A stretch of 64,000 bases of DNA. Source: Ischnura elegans (taxonomy: Eukaryota; Arthropoda; Insecta; Odonata; Coenagrionidae). The stretch covers positions 89,142,566 through 89,206,565 of the forward strand of contig NC_060251.1 of assembly GCF_921293095.1 (NCBI RefSeq), in the 5' to 3' direction. Below are positions 12,007 to 23,599 of this stretch, in pieces (position 1 is the first letter of the stretch; each line of letters opens with the position of its first letter). A program made the position numbers and the translations under genes. Below the pieces are notes generated by a model. The model was not told the DNA's origin. It made no database searches and was given only the letters and a program-made list of their open reading frames with translations.

Positions 12007-15000
12007 CTGGAAAACATTTGAAGAGCATGGATGCATAGAGAAATATTTTGATAATAATATACAATAAAACTTATAATAATCATAAATATTGTACTAAGGA
12101 TTCTCCATTCCCGCGATTTCATTAATTCCCACCGGCCGTCGTGAGTGGTGGCGTCCCAGTCGCTAGGATTCGTGTCAATATACGAGTCAGCCCGCAAGAG
12201 ATACACGGCGTATGTAATCGTTTATTGCTAAAAACTTAGCTCAATATAAATTCAATGAAGATAGGTTAATGAACATTACGCTCTATTATATAACCAATAG
12301 TAAAAAAAAACGCATTTAAAAATTGACAAGTGAAATTTATTCGCTTCAGTAGATCTTGTATCTACGTGTCACCGTGGCCCAGTATTTACGGTACTTGATT
12401 TCCATGCCGAATTTCCATGATCGACTGTCGTCCACGGTGATTTTTTCATAATTTCCTTCTACTTTTTAATTTGACCCCGGTCCCCACGAATTGATGTGAC
12501 TACTTCTTCTACCTATTGGAGCCTCCTATAGTAATATAAACTTCATGATAATGATATTACAATTCAAAAATAAATTTTACTGAAGCGACGTTTTTCTCGC
12601 GACGTTTTTCTCGCGACAATTTTTTTATAATCTTTTATGTAAACAATTTGTTGCTATGATTTTCTATGATTCTCCTGCCTTCTAATGTTTGCAGCGCTAC
12701 CATTGGATATTGGTGGCCATTGTTTGAAATTATCTCCATTCTTAATTTTAAATTCTGAATTAAAAAAAAAACTAGATGTAGTTCCAATCATAACACAAGT
12801 GTGAAAATTTCAGCTTGATTGCTAATCGGAAACTGGGATTAAAATTGAGTTGCGAGGTATGAGCAGTACAAGACGACAAGCATCGTGAGTTTATAAAAAC
12901 GTTTGTACTTTATAAAAAAGTTGTATAATTATAGAATGGACTGGTGTTCCTATGAAAAGCTTTGGCTTAAAACTTGCGGATCAAAGTGGAATGGATTTTG
13001 GAATTAAGTCTTTCCAAATTGCCGTTTGGTGTAGGAAAGAATTTAGATTGTCAAAAAAAGTACTTAGAAATAAAATTAATTTGATTTTTTTATAAATATA
13101 TCTTGATATATATGATACATACTTGTTTATAAAAGTAACCTATACTATATTGATTTATCATATTAGTGTCCAATATTATTTTTTCATCTAAATCTGCAGA
13201 ATTTCCTGACCACGGTACTACAGAAACTTCTTTCGTACAGTTCCGTTTTCACTAAATATCTACTAGTCAATTGGTGAAAAAAATTATAATCAGGAATTAA
13301 AAATGAACAAATAGTATTCTGTTGCGATGCAATATAAATGTCATTATTGCATTTTTGGTATTTTTCACGTCGATGCAAGTGAGTGTTGCACTGGTATTAT
13401 CGTCGTAAATCATGTTATCCTCCTCATGTTTGTGTCAAGTACCTTTGAATTCGTCGACTATCTAATCTCATTTCGCGGAACGACTTAATTTGCTGCGCTA
13501 ACGAGCTTTTGAGGCGTCTGCCGAAGGACTCAGGAGCCGACTTATTCCGGCAGTGAGATAAAAAAATGTACCCGTGACGCCGAATGTTTGCATTACCGAT
13601 TCTCTTCTCCGTCTGAATGAGGGAGTACGGTTGTGCACCCAAGGAATTCTCGCCCGTCGGTGCCACCCGGGGAAGCGTCACTAGCTTCCACGATGAAAAA
13701 AACACGGATCCGGTCACCAGATTGGCTGCACGGCAACCAGTCTTCACCACGCGGTAATTGTCTCCTCACGCTTAGAATGGTAATTTATACCGTGAGATCT
13801 TTGGGGTTAGCTTCGCGGCAAATCCCTTCGATGCGCTACGTTCTTCCCTTTTAAGTCTTCAGTGGCAATGCGGTCCCATGATTCATGAACCGGTGTAAAC
13901 AAGTAATATCCGCCAATTAGTAGCTTGCGAGTCTTTCTCCGATGCCGTAGGAGAATAAATGCAACGACGTAATAATTTGAAAGCAATACGTGACTGCATG
14001 AAATACCTTCTGAAATGCATCACTTGCTTTCAAATTTTTTATAAAGCCTCATTTTCTTATGATAGTCGCAATTAAAAAAGAGAGATTCACCCTCATTTAG
14101 ATTTACTAGTCTCCTCATTCTTTTCGCATGGTGTAATGACACTTTACTTTACTTTCAGAATAAATTACACAATTAAGCCATTTACCGGTGCTGTGTATTT
14201 TCATTAACTTTACGGGACGCTGTAAGTTTGATGAAATGAAAGTAAAACATCATCATATACGCTTAAAACTGAATAAGAAAGAGAAAGGAATGTTTGTCCA
14301 TGTTTTCATCTGTCTCCAGAAAATCTCACACCAACATGCTAGCTTCCCTCTGATGATGAAAATTACGTGTACTTCGTAACATCTGGTGAGCCACAATTCT
14401 ATCTCATCTTCCATCAGAAGAGACCAATCTACCGTGAGACTACTGAAATTTTATTGCGTTTTTCATTTTTATGGGTCTAAAGTTCGGTTAAAATGATGTG
14501 GCATTGTCAAGAACTTTAGAGCTTACAAAACGAATGCGGTGAGTCCCTTGAGTCAATGGCAAAATGCAGTGGTTCGATAACAAAATGCAATTGATTATCA
14601 ATATTAGAATGGGTCTAATGGTATCATCTACTTTCCTTGTATAAACAAATGAATATTCATAGAAGTAAACTCATAGTATTTCAATAATTTATGATGAACT
14701 AGGCATTGTCGGAAAAGCTGTTGTATGATAAAAACGATTGCATTTTCATATTTATCGAAATAAATGAATAGTATATCAATCATATATGATGAATTAGGTA
14801 TTATCGGAAAAAAACTATTGAATGATCAAAAACGACTATATTTTCATTGACTCACATACTTAGTAAAGGAGCTAGTAACAGGAAAAAACATAGTGAGTTG
14901 ATCATAAACTGTGAGGCAGCCAAGGGACGTCCTTTTATTGCTTCTTCAAACAAATCACAGAAGCGACTTAAGGAGAAAACAGTGGCATCCGACGCTATAA

Positions 15001-16050
15001 CCTTAAACTTTTCATGGAGGATCACATGACAATGAACTTGAAGGCAAAGGAAAGTATGAAATGCTACGGTAAGCAGATGAAGCAATGATAGCGTAATGAT
15101 GCGCCGTAAACTTCCGGGTGAAGTGAAAGTTTTCTTCTGGGTTGCTTGCATTTCACGTTTCCACAACACCATGTTATGTGATAAAATTTTGTCAATTCCA
15201 ACCTAATTATGTTAAAATACTGCAAATTGTGCGTTTCACATTACTATAACAAGAGTTATGACTTCTAGAAATTCGTTGTTTTTTTGGGAAATTAAGATTA
15301 AGCGCCGTGAAGAAAAATAATACTACTTAATATTTTATCATGGTGGAATGGGAAATTAATGTTTAAACTTGGGTCAAAATTTTGACAATTATAAAATTAT
15401 GCGTTTCAAATAAGGTTAACAGGATTTCAGTCGACTATAAATTGGAAGATAATCTATTTTTCTGGGTAAGTAAGCTTGAATTAACATCTTAGAGAAATCC
15501 CTGACTTATTTTAGGGCACATTCTACCTTGACCGAATGCGAAATGTATGTGAAAAATTATTTTAGAAGCGTGTAAGAGATCTGATACGTAATTCTCCTTT
15601 CTTCAACGCCTTCGTTTCTAAACTTAACAAATGGTCATTTACTCCCGCATTCGGAACATTGACATAATTTCTTCATCTAAAGTGTATGAAACTCTATTAT
15701 TACTCAAACTGGACATACCCTGTTCAAGGGAGTTAACCCAATTTATAGCATTTTATTCAATTGGCAGCTTTAAACCACCAAGAAGACGTAGCTTTTGAGA
15801 CGACCACTATCTATCGGAATGGCCCGGAAAATATAAGGCCACAGGCATAATCCTTTTCCCATTTGGCTCGGCAAGGCTTTTTAATTTTTCTTTCCTTGCT
15901 CCCCGGGAAATGGGAGCTTAGTATCTTAGTGGGAGGAGCGCTTGAGTCTTGTCCGAATCTAGTGAACCAATCACTGGTAAAGCCGTCGGAAACTCCAATA
16001 CAGAATCCTCGAAGTGCTAGGTAGCACAGAGAAAGGTATTGGTATCTCTC
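12007..16050 (-). other. Gene 1, intron 1, proximal part
   Basis: Mostly AT-rich sequence without exons. A 15-base unit containing 'gcgacgtttttctc' is tandemly doubled at about 12590-12620. An unexplained moderately GC-rich block at 13424-13860 is listed separately. Nothing else is recognised. Confidence 0.45.
13424..13860. other. Unassigned moderately GC-rich block with open frames on both strands
   Basis: The base composition rises well above the surroundings. On the minus strand 108 codons are open (13750-13424), and on the plus strand 73 codons (13633-13854). I see no signal peptide, domain motif or clear splice sites that decide between them. It could be an old repeat, an unrecognised exon inside the first intron of gene 1, or a regulatory region. 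Confidence 0.3.
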
Positions 16051-16059
16051 AGTGGCGGA

Positions 16060-16312
16060 TCCAGGATTTTTTTCTGGGGGGGTTGCATTGGTCTTCTCCG
16101 ATTGGAGATTTTAAAAATACAACAATTACTGCAGAAAATATGGTTTATGTTGATATGAAAGTAATTAATATTAAATTAAATGATTGAGGCTCCGTAATGC
16201 ACAAAATAAAACGAACGGAATGATAACCGTACTAAAAATCTTGTTCATTTTTTTAAGCGTCTGGGGGGGGGGGGGACCGCGACTCCCCCCTAAATCCACC
16301 TATTCCTCCCTC
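16060..16312. repeat. Small element with G-run/C-run inverted ends
   Basis: The left end 'cagtggcggatccagg' followed by a G-run is mirrored on the other strand by 'ataggtggatttagg' and a G-run near 16300. The two ends form imperfect terminal inverted repeats about 250 bases apart. Similar 'gtggcg/gcgtac ... ggggg' starts occur at 29902 and 40178. It is probably a non-autonomous DNA transposon; I could not define a target duplication. Confidence 0.5.
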
Positions 16313-16586
16313 TTCTGGGGATGTATGTAATTTATTCGCCCGTGGTTCCGTGGGTGGTGAGCTCTACCTTCACAAATTCAGGCAGAACTTCGTTTTAAAG
16401 AATTGGCGCTGGATGAGTGAGGATGTCATAAAAATAGCTCTGAAGTCTGTTAGAATCAATGGAAAATTACATCGGTACAGTTCTTTCCTCTTGTCCAACT
16501 ATGACGATATCTACTGTAGCAGTTGTCATAAAAATAAATTTCAGAATATTGTATTATGAGGAGGTCTGACTGGGAAATACGACATG

Positions 16587-16701
16587 AATTTCGGTCTACA
16601 CTCCCATTTTTACCTTATTTCCCCGTGAATTTCGCAGCAATTTGTTCGTCAGCGAAGCGATTCGAGACTTTGTAAACCCATTTAAATGTGCGGTTGGCGA
16701 C
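16587..16701 (+). repeat. Dispersed repeat, copy 1 of a 115-base unit
   Basis: This 115-base stretch, from 'tcggtctacactccc' to 'gtgcggttggcgac', is nearly identical to 18183-18298 and distantly similar to 47935-48065. It is flanked on both sides by 'gacatgaatt', which looks like an insertion or recombination footprint. It is non-coding. Confidence 0.75.
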
Positions 16702-16919
16702 ATGAATTCATATCCAAATTTTAATTCAAAACTTTTATTAAGCATCACATTTATGAAGGGGTCGACTATCATAAAAGCTAGAATTCTATTTAATGGAACC
16801 CACACATTAGCAGAGAAATGTAAGTAAGAATATTAAAATAAGTGTTAGAGAGTGTGATATCATGTTGAGCAGAGACAATGGACATAAAGGGAAGACACAG
16901 AAATAAGTCAATGACGACT

Positions 16920-17230
16920 GAGAGAGATTACGTATAAACAACTTGTAGAAAGATTAGACTTCAATTATGCAATAATGAACATTATGGAATTGGAGAAATA
17001 TGAAGTCGGCAAGGTAAAAAATAATCAACTTCTCTGATTTGTCCATGTGAATAGGATGAATGACACCAGATGGCCCAAGCAAATATTAAATTAGAGACCT
17101 CGAGAAAATTGAAAATTGGACGACCAAGAGTGAATAGGTAGGGAATACTCAGAGAAATGATATGCAGAGAAATAAAAGAAGGGAGTGTTATAACACAGAG
17201 AAATGGAAGCTGAGGTCAGGAAAGCGACGA
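16920..17230 (+). mobile_element. Decayed LINE reverse-transcriptase C-terminal fragment
   Basis: Broken frames read HVNRMNDTRWPKQIL, then KIGRPRVNR, then REMICREIKEG and HREMEAEVRKA. These match the order of the 'GHVxRMxxxRWPKQ ... GRPRxxW ... EWR' blocks after the reverse transcriptase domain of arthropod LINEs. Stops and frameshifts interrupt it. It differs in sequence from the copies at 6577 and 18912, so at least two or three LINE families are represented here. Confidence 0.7.
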
Positions 17231-17399
17231 ACATCGTAAACAACATGCACCTTTGTAATCTACCGAAACGCTTCCGCGCCCCGGACTTGCCGTGGAAAAT
17301 GAAGTTTTCCTTCATATTAAAAATGCAAAAACACCTTGGTTGGACCACTTTAGGATTCGTAATCGTTTTCAGATACAAAAATGAACAAAAAGAAGTGTA

Positions 17400-18182
17400 A
17401 TTTAAGGCAAAAGACTAGTGTTTTCACTCAACTGTTCCCTGAAAATTAAATCATAGGACAGAAATATTTTCTTTTATTCAAGGAGCGACTGTAAGTTACC
17501 GGGAAAAGCTACTCTTAGGAACAGGCGTGAGCTACCCAATGGTGTGGCTGGGCGTAACCTCCCGCATTTTCATTGAGAATTCATTAAGAAATAAATCGCA
17601 TGCTTTAATCTATTCCTGATTAGAATGTCGGTTATGCGGATGATTAAAAAAATATATTTCAGAACAGCCTAGGCCACGGTAATTGACCCGAGAACTCAAC
17701 TTCTTCAATAACGGTGCCTAAGTCACCAAAACTTTGGGGATGCCCTGATGGACCACGTACGACATCTGGTGAAAATGAATTCTTTGAAATAGCCCTGGCA
17801 ATGGATGTCACTTCAAAGGAAATTTTAAATTAAAATATGTACGCTAGTTCTCATTTACCATGCTGACGGGAACCGTTTAATAAAAAGAACATGAGAAAAT
17901 GTCTACTTGAACTAGCGGAAAGTATACATTTGAAATGCCATGTCGCTAGCATCAAGGCAATGATCGAGGGGAGTGCATAGAGGAGCCCCAATTCCATCCC
18001 ACAGAAAGCTGATATCTGCTGTTACTTCGGCTGCATTTAAATTTGTTTTCAAGAATGTCTGCGGCGCGGTAATGAGTGCAATGTGACCCACGGTTTTCCA
18101 ATATTTTGCAGCATAATGTTTGTCATTGTGAGGGATAGCATTTAAGAGTTATGCATTTGATAAATAACACCATCATGAATGT
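17400..18182. other. No recognisable feature
   Basis: Intron-1 sequence of gene 1 without exons or clear repeat ends. Confidence 0.45.
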
Positions 18183-18298
18183 AAATTTCGGTCTACACTC
18201 CCATTTTTACCTTATGTCCCCGTGAGTTTCGCAGCAATTTGTTTGTCAGCGAAGCGAGTCGAGACTTTGTAAACCCATTTAAATGTGCGGTTGGCGAC
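18183..18298 (+). repeat. Dispersed repeat, copy 2 of the 115-base unit
   Basis: Nearly identical to 16587-16701. Similarity with the third copy (47935-48065) continues beyond 18298 into a 'cttttgtaatattcgt' segment around 18330-18345, so the true element is longer than 115 bases and copy 1 is truncated. Confidence 0.75.
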
Positions 18299-18911
18299 AA
18301 CACATAATAGAGGCCGACTTGAGGATCCTCTTTTGTAATATTCGTGGAGCTGATCATTATTATACGATGAAGCGCCACTGTCTGCTAGACATGCTATGGC
18401 GATTCTCCCAAAATTTAAGCAGAACGAGGAAGCATGCCGGATGAAACCTTCACGCACTTCCAGGAAAAGACCTCACTTTGCGACATGGCCCAGGGAAAGG
18501 AACTGGCTTCCTGACCCTTATGCGCGGCAATCACTCGCCTGTAGCTTTCGACTCTGTTCACTCCTTTTATTTTCCGATAAATTCTTCGGGTTAAAGCACT
18601 GAGTAAGTGAGGATAATAATTCTATATTTTTCATTTTTGTCTTTCTCGTATAAAATTGTAGTCGTAAGTGAACAATTTTACACTGGAGACTATCTGCGTG
18701 AACGTTGATATGCTGTCAAAAGCCACAGAGAAGTATACTAGAATGCCACCGCAAAGGAAGTCAGTGAAGTTGATTTTTACGATTGATTTGTGTGAGCTAT
18801 GATTGTTACAATATTTCAGTTACCTAACTGTGCCTTAATTATTAATTACGTAATGTTTTCGTGAACGGAAATTAATAAGATTCGTAAATTTTACTCAAAT
18901 ACTTTTTCTTC

Positions 18912-19296
18912 ATGACGTACACAGGGCGTACAGACAGCTTTACCGAGATGTGTAGCGAATTAGGCTGGGAGCCGCTGGAGACTCGGAGGCTGCGCGCTAG
19001 GCTTAATTTGCTTGAAAAATTGAGAATGGAGATCTTTATGAGCGACACAGAGAAGATAATATTAGAGCCCCACTATATTTCCAGGTCCAACAGAAGTGAT
19101 AAATTAAGGGAGATGTTTTGCCGAACGAATAGATATGGGCATTCGTTTTCCCCCGAACCATAAAGGATTTCATTAAATGCTAGTCGAAATTTCGTTTGAG
19201 CATTTCCTTTCTATATGTAAATTACTGGTGTCCTAAAACTCCCTGACACACGCCCATTAGGCGGCTTTCGGGGTAGTATGTAGATGTAGATGTACT
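18912..19296 (+). mobile_element. 3' end of a CR1/Jockey-like LINE with repeated tail
   Basis: The frame from 18912 reads FTEMCSELGWEPLETRRLRARL, then SDKLREMFCRTNRYGHSF. This is the typical C-terminus downstream of the reverse transcriptase in CR1/Jockey-type elements ('LGWxSLExRRxxARL ... RTxxYxxSFFPR'). After the frame breaks, the sequence continues through a 'cacgcccattaggcgg' block and ends in short 'tgtaga' repeats at about 19278-19294, a usual non-LTR 3' terminus. It is 5' truncated and dead, and lies in intron 1 of gene 1. Confidence 0.8.
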
Positions 19297-19554
19297 ACTT
19301 GGTTTATTGTTAAGCTGTCATATTGAGGTTTTTTGGACTTACAGGTACACCTTTGCAAACACTGACTTGCGTCTTAAAAAATTACCTAAGTATTGTCTCT
19401 GGTGTAAAATGCCACTGGAATATGTTTATAAACGAATTTCTTCTATGGGCTCAGAATATTCCAAGATGAAACCCAAAGTTTTGACCAAGTAATACATAGA
19501 ATGGACAATTTGAGGCGTAACTTCGTTAAATCGCTTCATGTCGAATGAAAATAC

Positions 19555-19688
19555 CTTGTAGATTTCACATGAATCATTTTAATGTCAAACAGTTTCGTCG
19601 CTGTGTGTTATCATTTAGGTTTAACTTGAAGATGTCACACAGCGACGAAACTGGTCAGCATTAAAATTATTTACGTGAAATCTACAAG
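19555..19688. repeat. Snap-back palindromic element
   Basis: The ends 'cttgtagatttcac' and 'gtgaaatctacaag' pair exactly. The inner 'cagtttcgtcgctgtgtg' pairs with 'cacacagcgacgaaactg'. The arms run almost the whole 134 bases with a loop near 19610-19632 containing 'cttgaagat'. It is of the same structural class as 5274, 26046 and 54569. Confidence 0.8.
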
Positions 19689-19851
19689 ACTTTTTGATTC
19701 TACAAGTAATAAATTATGAAAAATTATGAAACACTATCGATCGAGGTAGAGTGATAGGTGCTCCTCAGAGAGAATCCACGAAATTTCCCCTTGTGAGAAT
19801 TTGTTGTTATGTGTCGTTGTTATGGCGTCGTAAGTCGAGGCGGCTACTCAC

Positions 19852-19975
19852 CTCGTTGCCAAACGACGGAGATGTGACACTGATAGGCTGCTGCCTAGGT
19901 CTTGGACGCCGCGCCGCTGTCTCCTGAGGTCTCTTCTCCGCCGCCTAGGCTACTGATGGTCGCCTCGATTGCTCT
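19852..19975 (-). other. Gene 1, non-coding first exon
   Basis: On the minus strand a GC-rich stretch without any ATG ends in GAG followed by a perfect donor GTGAGT at 19851-19846. It lies 32 bases below a TATA-like TTTAAAA. Joined to the acceptor at 12006 it yields a 5' UTR of about 134 bases, and the first ATG is then the signal-peptide ATG at 11996. The intron would be about 7.8 kb. The junction is inferred from splice sites, strand and the lack of upstream ATGs, not from transcript data. Confidence 0.6.
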
Positions 19976-20007
19976 GATGCCTCAGGGGACAGTGCCTCCC
20001 TTTTAAA
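19971..20007 (-). promoter_or_regulatory. Core promoter of gene 1 (TATA-like box and initiator)
   Basis: On the minus strand TTTAAAAGG starts at 20007. An arthropod-like initiator CATCAGAGC lies below it, with its A at 19975, a spacing of 32 bases. Gene 2 has the same arrangement (TATAAG, then CTCAGAGC, 34 bases). The region above, to about 20450, is G/A-rich on the coding strand. Confidence 0.5.
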
Positions 20008-20009
20008 GA

Positions 20010-20450
20010 CCCGCTAAGGGGCCAAGACCTCAGTTAAGGGGGCGGGGTACACAGGTGGGGGTGTTAAGAGGGAGAGCCTCCTGTTGAAGGAGGGTTGGGT
20101 GCGGTAGTATTTCCGCAAGGAACACTCCGACTAAATGGGAAAAAATGGTGATGCCCACTCCTAACTGGGTTCCCCTCTCTCCCTCCCCTTTCGTAAGCCT
20201 ATTCCCTCCACCAACATTCACGGCGTTTGTGCAAACAAGACTTCAAAGCGATGGAAGGCTTGTGTGGTTTTCTCCCCCCACCATCCTTGTCTTCTCCGGC
20301 CAACCACCCCTCTCCTCCCCAGCGTTTTGCATATCCATAAACACCGAAATGTGAACGTTCAAACACCACGCCACATCTTTTGCCTCCAACCTCCTCTTTA
20401 GTCCCCTTATCTCATCTTCCCTCCATACCCCCACCACCACCCTTTCGATC
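20010..20450 (-). promoter_or_regulatory. Upstream region of gene 1, strand-biased purine-rich
   Basis: Upstream of the TATA-like box the minus strand is strongly G/A-rich for more than 400 bases (the plus strand shows many C-runs). This is unlike the AT-rich surroundings. It could be a promoter-proximal regulatory tract. Its open frames have no coding features. Confidence 0.35.
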
Positions 20451-20459
20451 GGTGAGTCG

Positions 20460-21780
20460 TGGTTATCTGATTTCCGTCTGCAGCTCCGAGAAAAATCTGA
20501 ATTGTCCGCCTTGGAGCATCACGTGTACGGTCAGCTGCTGGGGGTGTTTAGATGACGAAAGTTTACGTATGGAAAGGTACAGAGAATACCTCGAACGGTG
20601 AATCGAATCTCAAAACATATGTATTAAATATTTACTATTGTTTCGTAAGTAGATTGGAACCATAAATCTATTAACGGCTATTGATTTGTTTTACGTTAAT
20701 AGAAAATTTAGGAAACATGAATTCGTACTCCAATTGTAGCTGTTTTGGAGCTAAAAAAATCCATTTAAATATACGTGCTAACACAAAGCTCTATTTTTAT
20801 TCCCCAGCTTTAAAGGAAAGAACACTTAAAAGGACGCTGAAAATTTTTGTCTGAGCAGCTTTAACTCATTTAATTAACTCTGCAATGCAAAATGATAGGT
20901 CAAAATTAGGGATAGGTGTTGAATTTAAGGAATTAAATTTTTAGAAGTAGCTACAGCAATAAATTTATCCCAATAATTTGCTTTGTGTTAAATATGTTTA
21001 TTCAGAGGATTCAGTTAGGTTTTTGAAGTGCGATTTCATTCACGTGACGAAAAATGTTTAATGAAATATTTTCAATTTGGCTTAAAATTGACTTGAATGT
21101 GTTGAAAATATATTATCTCAATTTTAATAAGCATGAATGAGTGATTAAAACTCAACATTTAGAAAATGTAGTCAAAGCGACATCTTGAACACGTGTTAGC
21201 TCGATGTGTTGGGTATACTCATCGGCGCTATGTGATTTTGCATTGAAAACTCATATTTACGCCTGAAAGAGTCGTATGAACTACATACTTTTCCCATTCT
21301 CTACTTTCATAATGTCTAATTGAAATACATGAGGTTGATATTTCTTTAAACAGAACACTATGCTCACAATTTAGTAACCCAGCTTTAAGATTGAATTTTC
21401 GGAATCTTGTCACTTTTATCATTTTCAAAGCGGCTTGACGTTCTGAATCCAAAATCATCAGGGCAATAGGGCTTTATTACCGGTATTTTATTTTAGCCTA
21501 TTATAACCCAGTCTAGATAAAAATATTTAATTTGTAATTAAATCAGCTTTTAACCCAGTTATTGATATCGATGCATGGTAATTGAGCTCACCGCAGAGCA
21601 ATCCTCAAGCTTGCGAATTTATCACAATCAGAATTCACCTTTCTCCGAGCAAAAGCCCAAGAATTTTGTGTGGAAATGTCCGAAGGGTTTACCTTGGATT
21701 ATAATTCGGGTTTATCCAGCAGTTGCCTAGTACTCCACGAAGTAGTCTACTCGGCTTTCATTTTCATTTGGTAATCATTA
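20460..21780. other. No recognisable feature
   Basis: AT-rich intergenic sequence upstream of gene 1 with no exons or repeat ends recognised. Confidence 0.45.
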
Positions 21781-21789
21781 TTATCAGTA

Positions 21790-22036
21790 TTAAATTTGAA
21801 TGTTGGAGTGCAGGTATTTAAATTGAAAGGCAATTTTTGCCGACGTCAAGGTTTATAACAAACAATCATCAAGGCTTGAAATGAAAATGAGAACATAATT
21901 TTGAAAATTTTAATTCGTTTCAATGTTTTAATTTTTAATTTTCACTTCAAGCCCTGATAATGGGTCATAAATAAACTGAAACGACGACAAAAATTGCATT
22001 TCAATTTATAGGCTTACATTCAAAGATTCAAATTTA
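21790..22036. repeat. Snap-back palindromic element
   Basis: The outer arms 'ttaaatttgaatg' and 'gattcaaatttaa' pair. So do 'aaattgaaaggcaattttt' with 'aaaaattgcatttcaattt', and 'aaggcttgaaatgaaaat' with 'attttcacttcaagccctg'. A 'ctgaaacgacgac' block corresponds to the CGAAAC block of the other snap-back elements. The arms have diverged and contain small insertions. Confidence 0.65.
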
Positions 22037-22329
22037 ACATTAAATATCGAAGTCAGGAAAAGGAAACAAAACTGTAGTATTGTTAGTGAGATTTGAAGGA
22101 ATTTAAGAGCGGTGGTAATTAAAAGGAATCTGAATGATTCTCTTCCGAAGTATGTTTAGAGGGGGTGGTTGTCTGTTAATTCACCTTCCCCCTCCTGCCA
22201 CTCTGTGCCCGTCACCAATCTTGTTTACGATCCGCGCGTTCCTCAGCTAGTTGATGAGCGGCGTCAAAGCGCAAAACCAGCGTCGTCACCGATTGCGCAA
22301 GTGGTTCCTCTTTATCCTCGCGAGAGATT

Positions 22330-22520
22330 TGTCACTCAGCGTTCGACTCATCCGTAAGACTTCCTGTCACCAGTGATAGTCCAATTCAAATGTGCTACAT
22401 GGAAGGGGACACCAGTCCATCCCGGAGGAACGAATGCACCGAGGTTGAAATTCACCATGAAAAAACAATCATTCGACCTGCCGCGATTCGAACCCGGATC
22501 TCTCAGACTAGGCGTAGTCA
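22330..22520 (-). repeat. tRNA-derived SINE, minus orientation
   Basis: Read on the minus strand the segment contains 'gatccgggttcgaatcgcgg', a good RNA polymerase III B box (GGTTCGAATC) inside a tRNA-like T arm. An AT-richer body runs on towards 22330. A degenerate A-box region would lie at about 22510. It is probably an old SINE, not a functional tRNA, since no cloverleaf closes. Confidence 0.5.
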
Positions 22521-22610
22521 GTGTTGTGTGCAGGACATGTTAGTGAAGCACTCCGTCCATTGGATGAGATCGGGTGGTCTCCTTGGTGCGTTTGTTAAAT
22601 GGTTGTTTTT
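22520..22610 (+). repeat. SINE body fragment with conserved 'gcactccgtcc' core
   Basis: The stretch from 'ggacatgttagtgaag' through 'gcactccgtccattggatg' to 'ctccttggtgcgttt' closely matches 23020-23095, the body of the next SINE, and more distantly matches the minus-strand SINE at 26560-26795. It is therefore a fragment of the same SINE family. Confidence 0.65.
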
Positions 22611-22895
22611 GTAAACTATGAAGTTTTTTAAGATCACTGTAGTCAGGTGTGCTAGGCTAGGCTGGTTACCAATTACACCAAAAAACCAAAATCTTCAAAT
22701 GTGAATTTCAAACTGGGTTAACCAAACACGGTAATCATGGACGTCTAGTGATTATTTTCATGGCTAATTTCGTTGTTGGTGTAAATAATGTTTTTGGCAA
22801 TAAGCGTGACTGCGTACAAATTCACTTGATCCATGCAGCACTTTGGAAATTGTCCGTCGCCGAATAACGACAAAGAGGGATTTATTCACCAGGGG

Positions 22896-23110
22896 ACGAG
22901 GTTGGTGCGATGGCTAGAGTGTTGGCTTTCCACGCCGTGGCCTCGGGTTCAAATTCCGGTAGAGAATCCTGGCAGAGAATTTTCAGACTGCCCGATCCCT
23001 GCTTGAATGATGTGTAGAGGACATGTAAGTGAAGCACTCCGTCCATCGGATGAGACGGTAAGCCAAGGCCTCTTTGGTACGTTTTGTTATGATCAGGCTT
23101 ATGCCAACGC
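22896..23110 (+). repeat. tRNA-derived SINE with conserved core
   Basis: The head has an A-box-like 'tggtgcgatggctagagtg' and a B-box-like 'gggttcaaattccgg' in tRNA spacing. The body carries 'gcactccgtccatcggatga' and 'ggcctctttggtacgtttt'. The core resembles the 'cgggtgggacgttaagccg' core on the minus strand near 26690. It is a family member with head and core joined. Confidence 0.7.
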
Positions 23111-23459
23111 CGGGTTTCTCTCTACTCTACCTTCCATACCTTTCCCTACGGCGTAAAAGATGTCATCTGTCGGTCGCCACCAACAAATACCACCCCCAAT
23201 GTCTATTTTCCGACAGTGGCTTATTAATCACCATCTCCGCTTCCTGTGCCACAGAGTGCACTTGAGATTCCTAAGGATGACTGGACTGTTACGAAGACTG
23301 TTGGATCTCAGATACCGTGAAACTAATAAAGTTATTTATTTTAGACTATTGCCTTTACGTTATAAATTGCCTGTTAGGAAACTATAGTGAGAAGGAAAAA
23401 TATGGAATTTTTTATGAAATTTAATTAATTTGTTTTTAACTTCTCCGTAAACACCACGT

Positions 23460-23590
23460 AGAGGCCTTTAAAAGAGAGGAATTAACAATGGACGATACAA
23501 ACAACCATGCCCTGGAGCACCCTTCCAGTTGGAATTCGAACCCACGACCCAAGACTTTAGCCAACCGCCACCGAGGCCAGCAAATGTGTA
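23460..23590 (-). repeat. tRNA-derived SINE head, minus orientation
   Basis: On the minus strand a tRNA-like head contains 'tggcctcggtggcggttgg' (A box) and 'gggttcgaattcc' (B box). A body runs on towards 23460. No conserved core was recognised downstream, so the copy is truncated or belongs to another family. Confidence 0.6.
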
Positions 23591-23599
23591 TTTCGGAAA

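Noticed and set aside
11997..12206. N-terminal extension of the gene 1 signal-peptide frame
   Set aside because: It reads through the intron and acceptor. The ATG directly in front of the signal peptide fits secretion and follows a proper CAG.
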